A stretch of 64,000 nt of DNA from Monodelphis domestica (GCF_027887165.1 NC_077227.1:88978235-89042234); one strand, 5' to 3'; positions 11,285-23,470 are shown, numbered from the stretch's first letter. Notes: generated from the sequence alone by a model not told the origin. A program made the numbers and translations.

Positions 11285-12225
11285 TATGTTTTGCATATAT
11301 TTAATTATATAGATGTTATCCCTCTTCCTAATTTCCCTCTCCAAGTAGAATATAAAAATTCCTTGAGGACAGGAACTGCTTTCATTTTTCTATTAGGATC
11401 CCCAGCCCAAGAACAGTGCGTGGTACATAGGTGCTTTTTATTCTTTTCCTTTTTAAAAATAGCTTGTACATATGTTATCATATAATACATATTTCTCTGT
11501 TCATCATGTGAAACAAAATACATATTACTTCTACTGAGGAAAAAGTCATGGAGGAAATAAAGTGAAGAATGATATATTTAAATCTGCATTCAGACTCTAG
11601 TGATTTTTCAAGAGCTATCTAGTTGGTCTCCCTATCTAAAGTCTCTCTCCACTTCAATTTATCCTTCACACAGCTGCCAAAGTGATTTTTTCTTAAGCCC
11701 AAGTCTGATCATTTAATTTCCTTGCTAAAATTTCAATTTTCCCTATTGCCTCTAGAATCAAATAGAAGTTCCTTTGACTTTTAAAACTTTTACAACCTGA
11801 CCCCAATCTATTGTTCCAGCCTTGTGATTCATCATTTCCATTTTGCCATCTTCATTCTAGCCAGATTGTCTTTCTTGCTGTTCTTCAGACATGACATGAC
11901 ATCTCTGTTCTCTGTCTTTTTCATTGATTGTTCCTCTGTTTGAATAATACATTCCCTCCTTATCTCTGCCTCTTAGAATCCCTTGTTTCACTCTGAATTG
12001 AGCACTTACACTCCCCTCTACAAGAAGTTTTTCTTCATTCTCCAAAGCTGCTACTGCTTCTCTCCCCAAATATCTTGTATTTATTTTATATGTATTTTCT
12101 TGTGTTGTCCCCTTAGATAGAATGAGGGAAGGGATCCTTTTACTTTTGTCTTTGTATCATGAGCACCTAGCACAGTGACTGTTACATAGTAGATGCTAGA
12201 TAGAGACATATTCATTGACTTGACG
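11285..12225 (+). repeat. L2 LINE 3' region, split by a short L1 piece
   Basis: Plus-strand L2 3' sequence recognisable by the run through 'aattccttgaggacaggaac' (11360-11380) and by the 11600-12210 segment ending in 'gagcacctagcacagtgac'. About 11445-11590 looks instead like the 3' UTR of an older marsupial L1 on the minus strand, inserted into it. Confidence 0.6.
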
Positions 12226-12227
12226 GC

Positions 12228-12455
12228 ACAAAGGAATAGAGCATGGGTCTTGGTGTCAGGAAGACCCAAGTTCAAATCTAGCCTTAGACACCCACTAGCT
12301 ATATGATTCTGGGCAAGTCTTTTAAGCTCTGTCTGCTTTGGTTGCTTTATCTATAAAAGAGTAATAAATAGTATCTACCTCCCAGAGGTTTTATGATGGC
12401 CAAATGAGCTATTTGTGTTGAGTACATAATAGGTGCTTTATTAGTGCTAACTATT
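12228..12455 (+). repeat. CORE-SINE (MIR/MAR type)
   Basis: Head 'gaatagagcatgggtcttgg', CORE 'gattctgggcaagtctttta' and 3' end 'acataataggtgcttta' are all visible in order on the plus strand. Confidence 0.7.
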
Positions 12456-12459
12456 ATTA

Positions 12460-13355
12460 CTTAAATCAACATAGATTTACTGAATTGAACTTAATTAGAT
12501 AATTTATATTGATAGTGGACTTAGTCAATATGGTTGTATGACCACCTTCACAGCCATGCTTTTCAGCAGTATTAAGTTGGTGCAGAGAAGGAAAATAACC
12601 AAGAACTAAGGTTTGGCATAGTTCATTGGAACTATAGTAGCCAGTCCCACACCAAGCATATTTTATGTACCACCCAACCACAATCAACTTAATGTGTCCT
12701 GCCATCACTATCCCTCCATTTTCTGCCTCTTGCTTTTAGAACCATAATCAGTGATTGTTTCTGAAAAAGATGTGATAACTAACTTCTCTATGATTCTGGT
12801 CACCATTCTTGTCACTTTGCAAAACAAAATGTATTTTTCTGGATTCCACTCACTTATTTTGCTTCCCCCATCATGATGGAATCTCCTAGATGGCAAAAAC
12901 TGTCTTGTTTTTGCATGTATATATATCTACATATATATATATGTCTATAGCACTTAACATGTTTAACAAATGTTTTCCATTCATCCATCTATTTATAAGA
13001 GATGATTGGATAAATTGAGAATAAATTTGAGAACTGAAGACACCATTAAATTTGCTGACTCTAAGAGGGTTAAGACTAGAAATTGTGAAAAGTGAGCGTG
13101 GAGCAGGGGTGATGGTCCAAGAGATAAGGGAGAGTTGGAATGACTAGAGTTCCCAGTGAAGATGACTAATGGGTTTAGTAGTGATGAGGTGCAGGAAGAG
13201 ATAGAAAAAAGCCTGTTATGATTAGCTAGAATAATTTCTGACTTCTGGATCACAGAGATGAGTTGAAAGTTGGGTGATTAGGGATATGACTATAACTAAT
13301 TTGACTGAGGGAGAATAAAGGCTTGGCTCATGAGAATTGAAGAACTGACAACCTG
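12460..13355. other. Unassigned sequence
   Basis: No gene or named repeat recognised, apart from a short AT-rich microsatellite near 12915-12945. The 13000-13350 part has a repetitive, purine-rich style that could be an old dispersed element; it continues past the L1 insertion into about 13894-14040. Confidence 0.4.
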
Positions 13356-13371
13356 GGAAACTAGGTTCTTT

Positions 13372-13877
13372 TTTTGATCTGTTAATCAAAATAATTTTTG
13401 TTTTTAAATATTTTTCCACGTTTCCATGATTCGTTTTCTTTCCCGCTTCCCTCCCAAGGCTGACAAGCAATTCCATTGCATTGTACAAATGTTATCTATT
13501 TCCATATTATTCATTTTTGCTATAGAGCAATTTTTTAAAGCCTAAACCCCAAATCACATATCCACATATACATATGATAAGTGATAAATCATATGTTTTG
13601 CTTTTTTCCTTTCTACTCCCACAGTTCTTTCTCTCAATTTGGTTAACATTCTTTCCCATAAGTCCTTCGGGAGTGTCCTGGCTTGTTGCATTGCTATTTG
13701 TAGCAAAGTCCATTACATTGGATTATTCCACAATGTTTTGCTTTCTGTGTACAATGTTCTCCTGGTTCTGCTCATTTCACTCTGCTTCAATTCATTGTGG
13801 TTCTCCCAGTTCATATAGAAATCCTCCAGATTGTCACTCCTTACAGCACAATAGTATTCCATCACCATTATATACCA
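13372..13877 (-). mobile_element. L1 3'-end insertion (5'-truncated)
   Basis: A roughly 500-bp 3' fragment of L1 in minus orientation. It runs from a T-rich tail side to the ORF2 C-terminal segment (sense reading contains MVMEYYCAVRSDN). It is flanked by a 16-bp duplication with one mismatch, ggaaactaggttcttt (13356-13371) and ggaagctaggttcttt (13878-13893), the hallmark of target-primed reverse transcription. Confidence 0.88.
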
Positions 13878-14286
13878 GGAAGCTAGGTTCTTTGAAGGGA
13901 CACAAAAATGTACATTGAAGTCTTGAAGAATTAGGAAATACTTTAGTTGAGAGGAAGGCTGCATTTCCTTCTGAACTCCTTGAGAAAGAGTGGAGAATAA
14001 CTTGGGAAGGAAAGCTTCCACTTAGACCTGAATAAGATGATATCATTAGATAGAATGGACCTCAAAAAAGAGATTGTGAAAAAAAAGAGTGAAGTTCCCG
14101 AAGTGGCAAAAGGAAGTTAGGTATATTCCTTTTCCTCCCTGTGGTCCAATGTGTTGCGAGCTATAGGAGAACCACTATATGAAATATGTGAATAATAATA
14201 GCATTTACCTCTAAGGGTTGTTGTGTGAATTAAATAAAATATTATTAAACAGCTAGATAATTGTTTGCAATTATTATCATTTCCCT

Positions 14287-14486
14287 AGGGCAAGGGTTCT
14301 TAACTTCTTTCATGTCATTGACCTCTTTGACAGTCTAGCAAAGTCTCTGGATCCCTTCTAAGAATAATGTTAAAGAAATTAAAAATGGACATTTCCATTA
14401 GTAAAAATAAAGATATAATTTTTTTGCCCCTTAAGTTCACAGACCTCCTGAAATGTTTCCATAGATTCTATGGTTAAGAAGTGCTG
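14287..14486. mobile_element. Probable hAT-type DNA element
   Basis: Terminal segments 'caagggttcttaactt' and 'tggttaagaagtgctg' are inverted complements, like the ends of common mammalian hAT MITEs whose ends read GTTCTTAAC...GTTAAGAAC. No clean 8-bp duplication was found. Confidence 0.5.
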
Positions 14487-14494
14487 CTACTGAT

Positions 14495-14692
14495 ATTTAA
14501 AAAAAATTAAAGCATTACCTTCTGTCTTAGGATACTAAGTATTGGTTCCAAAGTAGAAGATTGGTAAGAATTAGGCAATTGGAGTTAAGTAACTTGCTTA
14601 GGGCCATACAGCTAGAAAGTAACTGAATCTAGATTTGAACCCAGGACCGCTCTCCAAACTTTCATCTCTATCCACCGAGCCACTTAGATGCT
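14495..14692 (-). repeat. Diverged tRNA-derived SINE (WSINE1/SINE1 type)
   Basis: Antisense copy with the landmarks 'accttctgtcttagga', 'gtaacttgcttagggcc' and 'gatttgaacccaggacc'. It is more diverged than the 8802 and 61357 copies. Confidence 0.75.
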
Positions 14693-15192
14693 CCCAAATG
14701 TCATACTTTATTTATTTATTTATTTATTTAATATTCTCTCATCTCCTTTATTTAAAAAGTTTTTTTAAACATTTTATTTAATTAGTTGATTTAGAATAAT
14801 TTTCTCTGGTTACAAGAATCATGTTCTTTCCCTCACCTCTCTCCACCCCTTCCTGTAGCTGACATGCAATTCCACTGGGTTTTACATGTGTCCTTGATCA
14901 GAACCCATTTCCATATTATTGACATTTGCACTAGAATGATCATTTAGAGTCTATATGCCCAATCATATCCCCATTGACCCCTGAGGTCAAGCAGTTGTTT
15001 TTCTTCTGTGTTTCTATTCTGACAGTTTTTCCTCTGAATGTGGATAGTGTTCTTTCAGACAAATCCCTCCAAATTGTTCTGGATCATTGCATTGCTACTA
15101 ATAGAGAAGTCCATTACATTTGATTGTACCACACTGTATCAGTCTCTATGTACAATGTTCTCTTGGTTCTGCTCCTTTCACAGCATCAGTTC

Positions 15193-15492
15193 CTAGAGGT
15201 CATTCCAGTTCACATGGAATTCCTTCAGTTCATTATTCCTTTGAGCACAATAGTATTCCATCACCAACAGACACCACAATTTGTTCAGCCATTCCCCATT
15301 TGAAGGGCATCCTCTCATTTTCCAATTTTTTGCCACCACAAAGAGTGCAGCTATGAATATTTTTGTACATATATTTTTCCTTATCTCTTTGTGGTACAAA
15401 CCCAGCAGTGCCATGGCTGGATCAAAGGGCAGACAGTCTTTTATTGCCCTTTGGGCATAATTCCAAATTGCCCTCCAGATTGGTTGGATCAA
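15193..15492 (-). pseudogene. L1 element 3 ORF2 C-terminal fragment
   Basis: About 99 codons of the ORF2 C-terminus (blocks GEWLNKLWCLLVMEYYCAQ and FIAALFVVAKNW). It is separated from the rest of its ORF2 (20.9-23.4 kb) by the nested L1. Confidence 0.85.
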
Positions 15493-16213
15493 TCCACAAC
15501 TTCACCAGCACTGCATTAATATCCCAACTTTGCCACATCCCCTCCAACATTCATTACTTTCCTTTGCTGTCATGTTAGTCAATCTGTTAGGTGTGAGGTG
15601 ATACCTCAGAGTTGTTTTGATTTGCATCTCTCTGATTATAAGAGATTTAGAACATTTTCTCATGTGCTTATTAATAGTTTGATTTCTTCATATGAAAATT
15701 GCCTATTCGTGTCCCTTGCCCATTTATCATTTGTTTTATCCAATTGATTTTTTTTAACATTATTTAATTTGGTCATTTCCAAACATTATTCATTGGAAAC
15801 AAAGATCATTTTCTTTACCTCCCCCCCACCACCTCTCCCATAGCCGATGCATGATTCCACTGGGTATCACGTGTTCTTGATTCGAACCCATTTCCGTGTT
15901 TTTGGTATTTGAATTAGAGTGTTAATTTAGAGTCTCTCCTCAGTCATATTCCCTCAACCCCTGTAGTCAAGCAGTTGCTTTTCATCAGTGTTTTTACTCC
16001 CACAGTTTATCCTCTGCTTGTGGATAGTGTTTTTTAGATCCCTGCAGATTATTCAGGGACATTGCCAATAATGGAGAAGTCCATTACCTTTGATTGTACC
16101 ACAGTGTATCAGTCTCTGTGTATAATGATTTCCTGGTTCTGCTCCTTTTGCTCTGCATCACTTCCTGGAGGTTGTTCCAGTCTCCATGGAATTCCTCCAC
16201 TTTATTATTCCTT

Positions 16214-16987
16214 TTAGTACAATAGTATCCCATCACTAACATATACTAGTGTTTCTGGTACAATGTCAAATAATAGAGGTGATAATGGGCATCCTTGTTT
16301 CACTCCTGATCTTATTGGGAATGCATCTAGTTTATCCCCTTTGCAGATGATATTAGTTGATGGTTTTAGATATATACTGTTTATTATTTTTAGGAATAAC
16401 CCTTCTATTCCTATGCTTTCTAGTGTTTTTAATAGGAATGGGTGTTGTATTTTATCAAAGGCTTTTTCTGCTTCTATTGAAATAGTCATGTGATTTTTGT
16501 TGGTTTGCTTGTTGATGTGGTAAATTATGTGGACGGTTTTCCTAATATTGAACCAGCCCTGCATCCCTGGTATAAATCCTACTTGATCATGGTGAATGAC
16601 TCTTCTGATCACTTGCTGGAGTCTTTTTCCTAGTATCCTATTTAAGATTTTTGCACCTATATTCATTAGGGAGATTGGTCTATAATTTTCTTTCTCTGTT
16701 TTTGACCTGCCTGACTTTGGAATCAGTACCATGTTTGTGTCATAAGAGGAATTTGGTAGAACTCCCTCTTTGCTTATTATGTCAAATAGTTTGTATAGTA
16801 TTGGGGTTAGTTGTTCTTTGAATGTTTGATAGAATTCACTTGTGAATCCATCAGGCCTTGGGGATTTTTTCTTAGGAAGTTCTTTGATGGCCTGTTGGAT
16901 TTCTTTTTCTGATATGGGATTATTTAAGAAATCTATTTCTTCTTCTGTTAGTCTAGGCAATTTATATTTTTGTAAATATTCATCCAT
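16214..16987 (-). pseudogene. L1 element 2 ORF2: reverse transcriptase N-terminal half
   Basis: A 257-codon open piece carrying [18 protein letters not shown], the finger/palm blocks ([38 protein letters not shown]), motif A ([13 protein letters not shown]) and motif B ([14 protein letters not shown]). It then runs across the deletion junction into out-of-context C-terminal sequence ([11 protein letters not shown]). The catalytic ADD box is in the deleted segment, so this RT cannot work. Confidence 0.9.
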
Positions 16988-17470
16988 ATCACCTAGGTTG
17001 GTATATTTATTGCCATATAGTTGGGCAAAGTAGTTTTGAATGATTGCCTTAATTTCCTCTTCATTGGAGGTGAGGTCCCCCTTTGCATCCTTGATGCTGT
17101 TAATTTGCCTTTCTTCTTTCCTTTTTTTAAATTAGATTGACCAGTACTTTGTCTACTTTGTCTGTTTTTTCAAAGTACCAGCTTCTAGTCTTGTTTATTA
17201 GTTTAATAGTTCTATCACTTTCTATTTTATTAATTTCTCCCTTAATTTTTAGGATCTCTAGTTTGGTTTTCTTCTCGGGGGTTTTAATTTGTTCATTCTC
17301 GAGGTTTTTGATTTGCATGTCCAATTCATTGATCTCTGCCCTCCCTAATTTGTTAATATATGCACTCAGGGATATGAATTTTCCTTTGAGTATTGCTTTG
17401 GCTGCATCCCATAAGGTTTGAAAGGATGTCTCACTATTGTCATTTTCCTCAACGAAATTATTAATTGTTT

Positions 17471-18200
17471 CTATGATTTCTTTCTAACTAACCGATTTTG
17501 GAGAATCATATTATTTAATTTCCAATGAATTTTTGATTTGGCTCTCCATGTACCCTTACTGATCAATATTTTTATTGCTTTATGATCTGAAAATGTTGCA
17601 TTTATTATTTCTGCTTTTCTGCATTTGAGTGCCATGTTTCTGTGACCTAGTGTATGATCTATTTTTGTGAATGTGCCATGTAGTGCTGAGAAGAAGGTGT
17701 ATTCCTTTTTGTCCCTATTTATTTTTCTCCATATGTCTATTAACTCTAATTTTTCCAAGATTTCATTCACTTCTTTTACCTCTTTCTTATTTATTTTTTG
17801 GTTTGATTTATCTAAATTTGATAGTGGTTGGTTCAAGTCTCCCACTAATATGGTTTTACTGTCTATTTCCTCCTACAATTCTCCTAGTTTCTCCATTAGA
17901 AATTTGGATGCTGTACCATTTGGTGCATACATGTTGATTAGTGATATTTCCTCATTGTCTATTCTCCCTTTTAACAGAATATATTTACCTTCCCCATCAC
18001 TTTTGATCAGGTTTATTTTTGCTTTGTCTTTGTCAGATATCATGATTACAACTCCTGCCTTCTTTCTATCAGTTGAGGCCCAAAAGGTCTTACTCCATCC
18101 TTCAATTCTAACCTTGTGCATATCAACCCGCCTCATATGTGTTTCTTGAAGACAATATATGGTAGGGTTTTGGGTTCTAATCCAATCTGCTATTTGTCTA
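17471..18200 (-). pseudogene. L1 element 2 ORF2: endonuclease domain remnant
   Basis: Two open pieces (18136-17873 and 17845-17471) cover most of the APE-like endonuclease: THMRRVD-like start, SLINMYAPNG, MGDLNQPLSNLDKS, and the SDHKAIKI segment containing the conserved SDH. The extreme N-terminus (the VNVNGMNSP segment still readable in element 1 near 8300) is deleted. Confidence 0.85.
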
Positions 18201-18701
18201 CGTTTTGTGTTCAGTCCCCCTAGTCCCCTCCCTTGATATACTTCCCTTTCTAGCCCCTCCCTTTTTATGCTCCCTCCCCTCCCCCTCCTTAATTTTCCTT
18301 TCTTTCTTACCCTGTTGGATAAGATAGAATTCAGGATCCCACTGGATCTAGATGTTCTTCCCTCTCAGAGTTGATTTCACTGAGAGTAAGGTTTAAGTAA
18401 TTCCACTTCATGCTCCTTCTCATATGAGAGTTCTTCCCCTCCCCTTCCCATGTGTATCTTTGTATGGGAAAGATCATTCTATTTAGTCCCCCCTCCCTAT
18501 TTCTTGAAGTAAATCTTAATATTATTGATGATTCCCCCCTTTTTCTTATTTTGCCTCCCCTTTCACCAAATCATCTCAATGCCCCATTCTTTCCCTATGC
18601 ATGATTCTTCTAACTACTCTTATGATGCATACAATTTTTGAGAGTTACACAATACATTTCCCCCACATATTAATATATATAATTTGATATAAATGTAGTC
18701 C

Positions 18702-19760
18702 TTATAGAAGAGAGCTTGACTTAAAGAAAGAGATAAGATTTATCTCCTTTTCCCTTTCTTTCATATTTACCTTTTCATGTTTCTCTTGCTTTCTGTGATT
18801 GGATATCAAATTTTCCACTAAGTTCTGATCTTTTCTTAGCAAATGCTTAGAAATCTTCAATTTTTTGAATGTCCATACTTTCCCCTGGAAGTATATAGTC
18901 AGTTTTGCTGGGTAGTTGATTCTTGGTTGGAGACCAAGCTCTCTTGCCTTTCTAAATATTGTGTTCCATGCTTTGTGGTCTCTTAGTGTGTTAGCCACTA
19001 AGTCATGTGTGATCCTTATGGGAGCCCCCTTATATCTGAAGCTCCTCTTCTTGGCTTCTTGTAGGATTTTCTCCTTTTCTTGGAAGCTCTTGAATTTGGC
19101 AATTACATTCCTGGGGGTTGTCTTTTGGGGATTTAGTATAGAGGGTGTTCTATGAACCCTTTCTATTTCTATTTTGCCCCCTTGCTCCAGAACATGTGGG
19201 CAATTTTCTTCTATAATCTCCTGTAGTATAGCATCGAGGTTTTTGTTTATCTCTGGTTTTTCAGGCAGACCAATAATTTTCACATTGTCTCTTCTTCCTC
19301 TGTTTTCCTGGTCTGTGACCTTTTCAATGAGATGTTCTATTTTTTCTTCTAATTCATTAATTTTTTGGCTTTTCTTTATTAATTCTTGCTGTTTTGCAAG
19401 CTCACTGTCTTCCAGTTGCTTAATTCTGGTCATTAGGGACTGGTTTTGCTTTTCAGCTTTGTCTGCCCTTCTATTAGATGCTTCCAGCTCTTTCTCCAAT
19501 TGTGAAGTCTTGTCTATCAAACTGCTGATCTCTTTATCCCATTTTTCTTTCCAGAAGGTTTCCATCTTTTGGGTAAGCTCCAATTTGAGTTCTTCCAGAG
19601 CTTGTGGATAATTTCCATTTTGGGAGGCATGTTTTGACTTTGCTTGGGTTTCATCCTCTTTCTCTTCTTTTCCTTGGGTCCTCCCACCATAAAATTTTTC
19701 AATAGTCACATTTTTCCCTTTCTTCCTGGAGGTTTGCTTTTGGGCCATGTGAGCCATCAC
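18702..19760 (-). CDS. L1 ORF1 protein, intact (352 codons)
   Basis: ORF1p is the RNA-binding chaperone of L1 ribonucleoprotein particles. The frame is uninterrupted from ATG to stop. It shows a basic N-terminus (KQTSRKKGKN), a heptad-rich coiled coil at about residues 55-150, an RRM-like domain starting near RRDNVKIIGLPEK, and the C-terminal domain with PRNVIAKFKSFQEKEKIL and ARELGLQPRINYPAKLTIYF blocks. It ends with a charged extension (KQEKHEKVNMKEREKE). Two Met codons (MMAHMAQ) lie at the start; which is used is not decided. It lies just downstream of the element's 5' UTR and upstream of a deleted ORF2. Transcription of this copy is unproven. Confidence 0.9.
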   Translation of the reverse strand: MMAHMAQKQTSRKKGKNVTIEKFYGGRTQGKEEKEDETQAKSKHASQNGNYPQALEELKLELTQKMETFWKEKWDKEISSLIDKTSQLEKELEASNRRADKAEKQNQSLMTRIKQLEDSELAKQQELIKKSQKINELEEKIEHLIEKVTDQENRGRRDNVKIIGLPEKPEINKNLDAILQEIIEENCPHVLEQGGKIEIERVHRTPSILNPQKTTPRNVIAKFKSFQEKEKILQEAKKRSFRYKGAPIRITHDLVANTLRDHKAWNTIFRKARELGLQPRINYPAKLTIYFQGKVWTFKKLKISKHLLRKDQNLVENLISNHRKQEKHEKVNMKEREKEINLISFFKSSSLL

Positions 19761-19887
19761 TTTGGTGGTTTTATTCCCCTTTCTTTTTGGTCTGGGGTCT
19801 GGGTGATATGGGCGGGTTTTCTGTGAATTTAGGTTGCCTCACACTAGTTCTTCCCAGCCTCTGAGGTTTATTAGAGAGCAGGCCCCT

Positions 19888-20005
19888 GTGCTCAGCACAA
19901 CCACCCCTGTGTTCAGCATGGCCTCCCCTGTGTTCACCGAGGCTGCCCCAATGCTCAGAGCAACCGCCCCTGTGTTCAGCGAGGCCACCCCCTGTGATCA
20001 GCACA
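19888..20005 (-). repeat. 21-bp tandem repeat in L1 element 2 5' UTR
   Basis: Five units of 21-22 bp with the plus-strand pattern gtgttcagcNNggccNcccct, plus a partial sixth. The antisense reading gives a spurious AEHRGG repeat peptide. This differs from the roughly 92-bp monomers of element 1, so the two L1s have unrelated-looking 5' UTRs. Confidence 0.85.
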
Positions 20006-20893
20006 GGATTCTCCTGTGGAACCACCCTGAGAGGTCATTTCCTAGCAGTCTTTAGATCCCAAGGACCCTGGTGTGCCCTGCCCCAAACAGAGACGTTCCT
20101 CACTCACTTGCTGTCCCAGTGAGTGCTCTGATACCTTACTCTGATTTGGTGGGGGAAGTGGGGGGGGGAGGGTGGCTCCGTTCACATTTTTGTGCAAGCT
20201 TTTCCTCCTTCTTATAGTGTGGAAATGTTCAAACCCCATGTACCTTTGTTTCTGTGGGGTACTGGAGAGTCCCTCCATTCTTCCAAAGGTGATTTTTATG
20301 CTCTTTTGAGGTAGTCTTATTTCATTTGGTGCCAGGGAGAGGAAGCCAATCACGTCTAGATTGCAGCCATGTTAACCTGGAAGTCTCCAATTGATTTTTT
20401 GTACAATTGATTTAGCTCTTTATAAATTTGAGTAATTAGACCTTTGTCAGAGGTTTTTGTCATGAAGATTTTTTTCCCAATTTATTGCTTCCCTTATTTT
20501 GGTTGCATTGGTTTTGTTTGTACAAACACTTTTTAATTTAATATAATAAAAAGTATTTATTTTACATATTTTAATTTTTTTCTAACTCTTGCTTGGTCTT
20601 AAAATATTTCCTTTCCCAAAGATCTGACAAGTATACTATTCTGTGTTCACCTAATTTACTTATAGTTTCTTTCTTTATATTCAGGCCATTCATCCATTCT
20701 GAGTTTATCTTGGTGTAGGGTGTGAGATGTTGATCCAAACCCAATCTCTCCCATATTGTCTTCCAATTTTCCCAATAGTTTTTGTCAAATACTGGATTTT
20801 TGTTCCAAAATCTGTGATCTTTGGATTTATCATGGACTGTCTTGCTGAGGTCACTCCAAGTCTATTCCCCTGATCCTCCTTTCTGTCTGTTAG

Positions 20894-21121
20894 TTAGTAC
20901 CATATTGTTTTGATGACCATTGCTTTATAGTGTAGTTTGAGGTTTGGTACTGCAAGGCCACCTTCCTTCACATTTTTTTCATTATTTCCCTGGATATCCT
21001 TGATCTTTTTTTCTTCCAAATGAACTTTATTGTAGTTTTTTTCTAATTCAGTAAAAAAGTTTCTTGGTAGTTTGATGGGTATGGCACTAAATAAGTAAAT
21101 AAGTTTGGGTATGATTGTCAT
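20894..21121 (-). pseudogene. L1 element 3 ORF2 fragment downstream of RT
   Basis: About 75 codons ([30 protein letters not shown]) from the conserved post-RT region of ORF2. Frameshifted from its neighbours. Confidence 0.85.
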
Positions 21122-21650
21122 CTTTATTATGTTAGTTCATCCTACCCATGAGCAATTAATGTTTTTCCAATTATTTAGATCTAGTTTTAATTGTATGGAA
21201 AGTTTTTTATAGTTGTCTTCATATAGTTCCTGTGTTTATCTTGGAAGGTAGATTCCCAAGTATTTTATATTGTCTATGGTGATTTTAACTGGAATTTCTC
21301 TTTATAACTCTTGCTATTAAGATGTGTTGGAGTTATATAGAAATGCTGATGATTTATGTGGGTTTATTTGTATCCTGCAACTTTGATAAAGTTGTTGATT
21401 ATTTCCACTAGCTTTTCAGTTGATTTTCTAGGATTCTTTTCATAGTCCATCATCTCATCTGCAAAGAGTGATAGTTTGGTCTCCTCATTACCTATTTTAA
21501 TACCTTCAATTTCTTTTTTTCTATGATTGCTACTGCTAGTGTTTCTAGTACAATGTTAAATAATAGAGGTGATAATGGGCATCCTTGTTTCACTCCTGAT
21601 CTTATTGGGAATGCTTCTAATTTATCCCCATTGCCGATGATACTTGCTGA

Positions 21651-21956
21651 TCATTTTAGATATATGTTGTTTATTATTGTTAGGAAAGGTCCTTCTATTC
21701 CTATACTTTCTAATGTTTTCAGTAAAAATGAGTGTTGTATTTTGTCAAATGCTTTTTCTGCATCTATTGAGATAACCATGTGATTTTTGTTGGTTTGCTT
21801 GTTGATATCATCAATTATGTGACTGGTTTTCCTGATAATGAACCATCCCTGAATTCCTGGTTTAAATCCCACCTGATCATAATGAATAACCCTCGTGATC
21901 ACTTGTTGGAGTCTTTTTACTACCATTCTATTTAGGATTTTTGCTTCTATTTTCAT
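21651..21956 (-). pseudogene. L1 element 3 ORF2 reverse transcriptase fragment
   Basis: About 100 codons with [17 protein letters not shown] and [19 protein letters not shown] (motif A). Stops and frameshifts surround it. Confidence 0.85.
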
Positions 21957-22433
21957 TGAGGAGATTGGTCTATAGTTTCTTTCTCTGTTTTTGACCTGCC
22001 TGGCTTCAGAATCTGTACCATATTTGTGCCATAAGAGGAATTTGCTTGAACTCCTTTTTTGATTATTCTGTCAAAAATTTGTATAGTATTGGGATTAGAT
22101 GTTCTTTGAATGTTTGATAGAATTTGCTTGTGAATCCATCATGCCCTGGGGATTTTTTCTTAGGGAGTTCTTTGATGGCTTATTCAATTTCTTTTTCTGA
22201 TTAATGATTATTTAGAAATTTTATTTCTTCTGTTAACCTATAAAATTTATATTTTTGTAAATATTCATCCATATCACCTAGATTGGCATGTTTATTGCCA
22301 TATAATTTAGCAAACTAGTTTTTAATGATTGCCTTAATTTCCTCTTTGTTAGAGGTGACGTCTCCCTTTTCATCTATGATATGTTAATTTGGTTTTCTTC
22401 TTTCTTTTTTTATTAGGTTGACAAGTACTTTGT

Positions 22434-23470
22434 CTATTTTATTCGTTTTTTCAAATACCAGTTTCTAGTCTTATTCATTAATTCAATAGTTCTTTTACTT
22501 TTGATTTTATTAATTTCTCCTTTAACTTTTAGGATCTCTAATTTAGTTTTCTTCTGGGGATTTTTGATTTGTTTGCTTTCAAGTTTTTTGACTTGCATGT
22601 CCAATTCATTGACCTCTGCCCTCCCTAATTTGCTAATATATGAATTCAAGAATATAAAATTTCCCCTGAGTATTGCTTTGGCTGTGTCCCATAGATTTTG
22701 AAAGGATGTTTCATCATTGTCATTTTCTTCACTGAAATTATTAATTGTTTCTATGATTTGTTCTATAGCCAATTTTGGAAAACCATAGTATTTAATTTCC
22801 AAGTAATTTTTATTTTAGCTCTCCATTTACCCTTACTAATTATTATTTTTATTGCATTATGATTTGAAAAGGTTGCATTTATTATTTCTGTTTTTTTTCA
22901 CTTGTTTGCCATGTTTTTATGCCCTAGTACATGGTCAATGTTTGTGAATGTTCCAAGTGCTGCTGAAAAGAAGGTGTATTCCTTTTTTGTCCCTATTTAT
23001 TTTTCTCCATATATCTATTAACTAATTTTTCTAAGATTTCATTCACTTCTCTTACCTCTTTCTTATTTATTTTTTGGTTTGATTTATCTAGATTTGATAG
23101 AGGAAGGTTCAGGTCTCCCACTAGAATAGTTTTACTATCTATTTCCTCCTTCAACTCCACTAGTTTCTCCTTTAGAAATCTGGATGCTATACCATTTGCT
23201 GCATGCATGTTGATTACTGATATTTCCTCATTGTGTATACTGCCTTTTATCAGGATGTAATTACCTTCCCTATCTCTTTTAATCAGATCTATTTTTACTT
23301 TGTCTTTGTCTGATATCATGGTTGCAACTCCTGCCTTCTTTTTCTCTTTTGAGGCCCAATAGATTTTGCTCCACTCTTTAATTTTTATCCTATGGGTGTC
23401 TACCTGCCTCATATGTGTTTCTTGTAGACAACATATGATAGGATTCTGGTTTCTAATTCACTCTGCTATT
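22434..23470 (-). pseudogene. L1 element 3 ORF2 endonuclease and linker remnants
   Basis: Piece 23412-22993 is endonuclease (HRIKIKEWSKIYWAS, GDLNLPLSNLDKSNQKINKK). Piece 22802-22434 is the linker before RT (KAILRGNFIFLNSYISKLG, KKTKLEILKVKGEINKI). Several frameshifts separate them. Confidence 0.85.

Larger units (their letters stand above)
15754..20386 (-). mobile_element. L1 element 2: nested, 5'-complete, ORF2-deleted
   Basis: Inserted into L1 element 3 with a perfect 14-bp duplication, ccaattgatttttt (15740-15753 and 20387-20400). It is 4,633 bp instead of about 6.5 kb. The 5' UTR (with 21-bp repeats) and a complete ORF1 are present. ORF2 has lost roughly 1.6 kb, judged against element 3, between the RT motif-B region and the C-terminus (junction near 16250). 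It has also lost about 140 bp around the start of ORF2 (near 18200). The 5' end shows the sense motif AACATGGCTGC where an AAGATGGC motif is typical. Confidence 0.9.

Noticed and set aside
16240-16260. Splicing as the origin of the ORF2 deletion in L1 element 2
   Set aside because: The junction has no GT donor or AG acceptor when compared with element 3 and the young L1 3' end.
19174-19611. 145-codon plus-strand frame rich in Ser/Phe/Leu
   Set aside because: Antisense to the intact L1 ORF1 coiled coil.
19888-20005. CRISPR-like array
   Set aside because: Units are contiguous without spacers and lie in an L1 5' UTR of a vertebrate genome.
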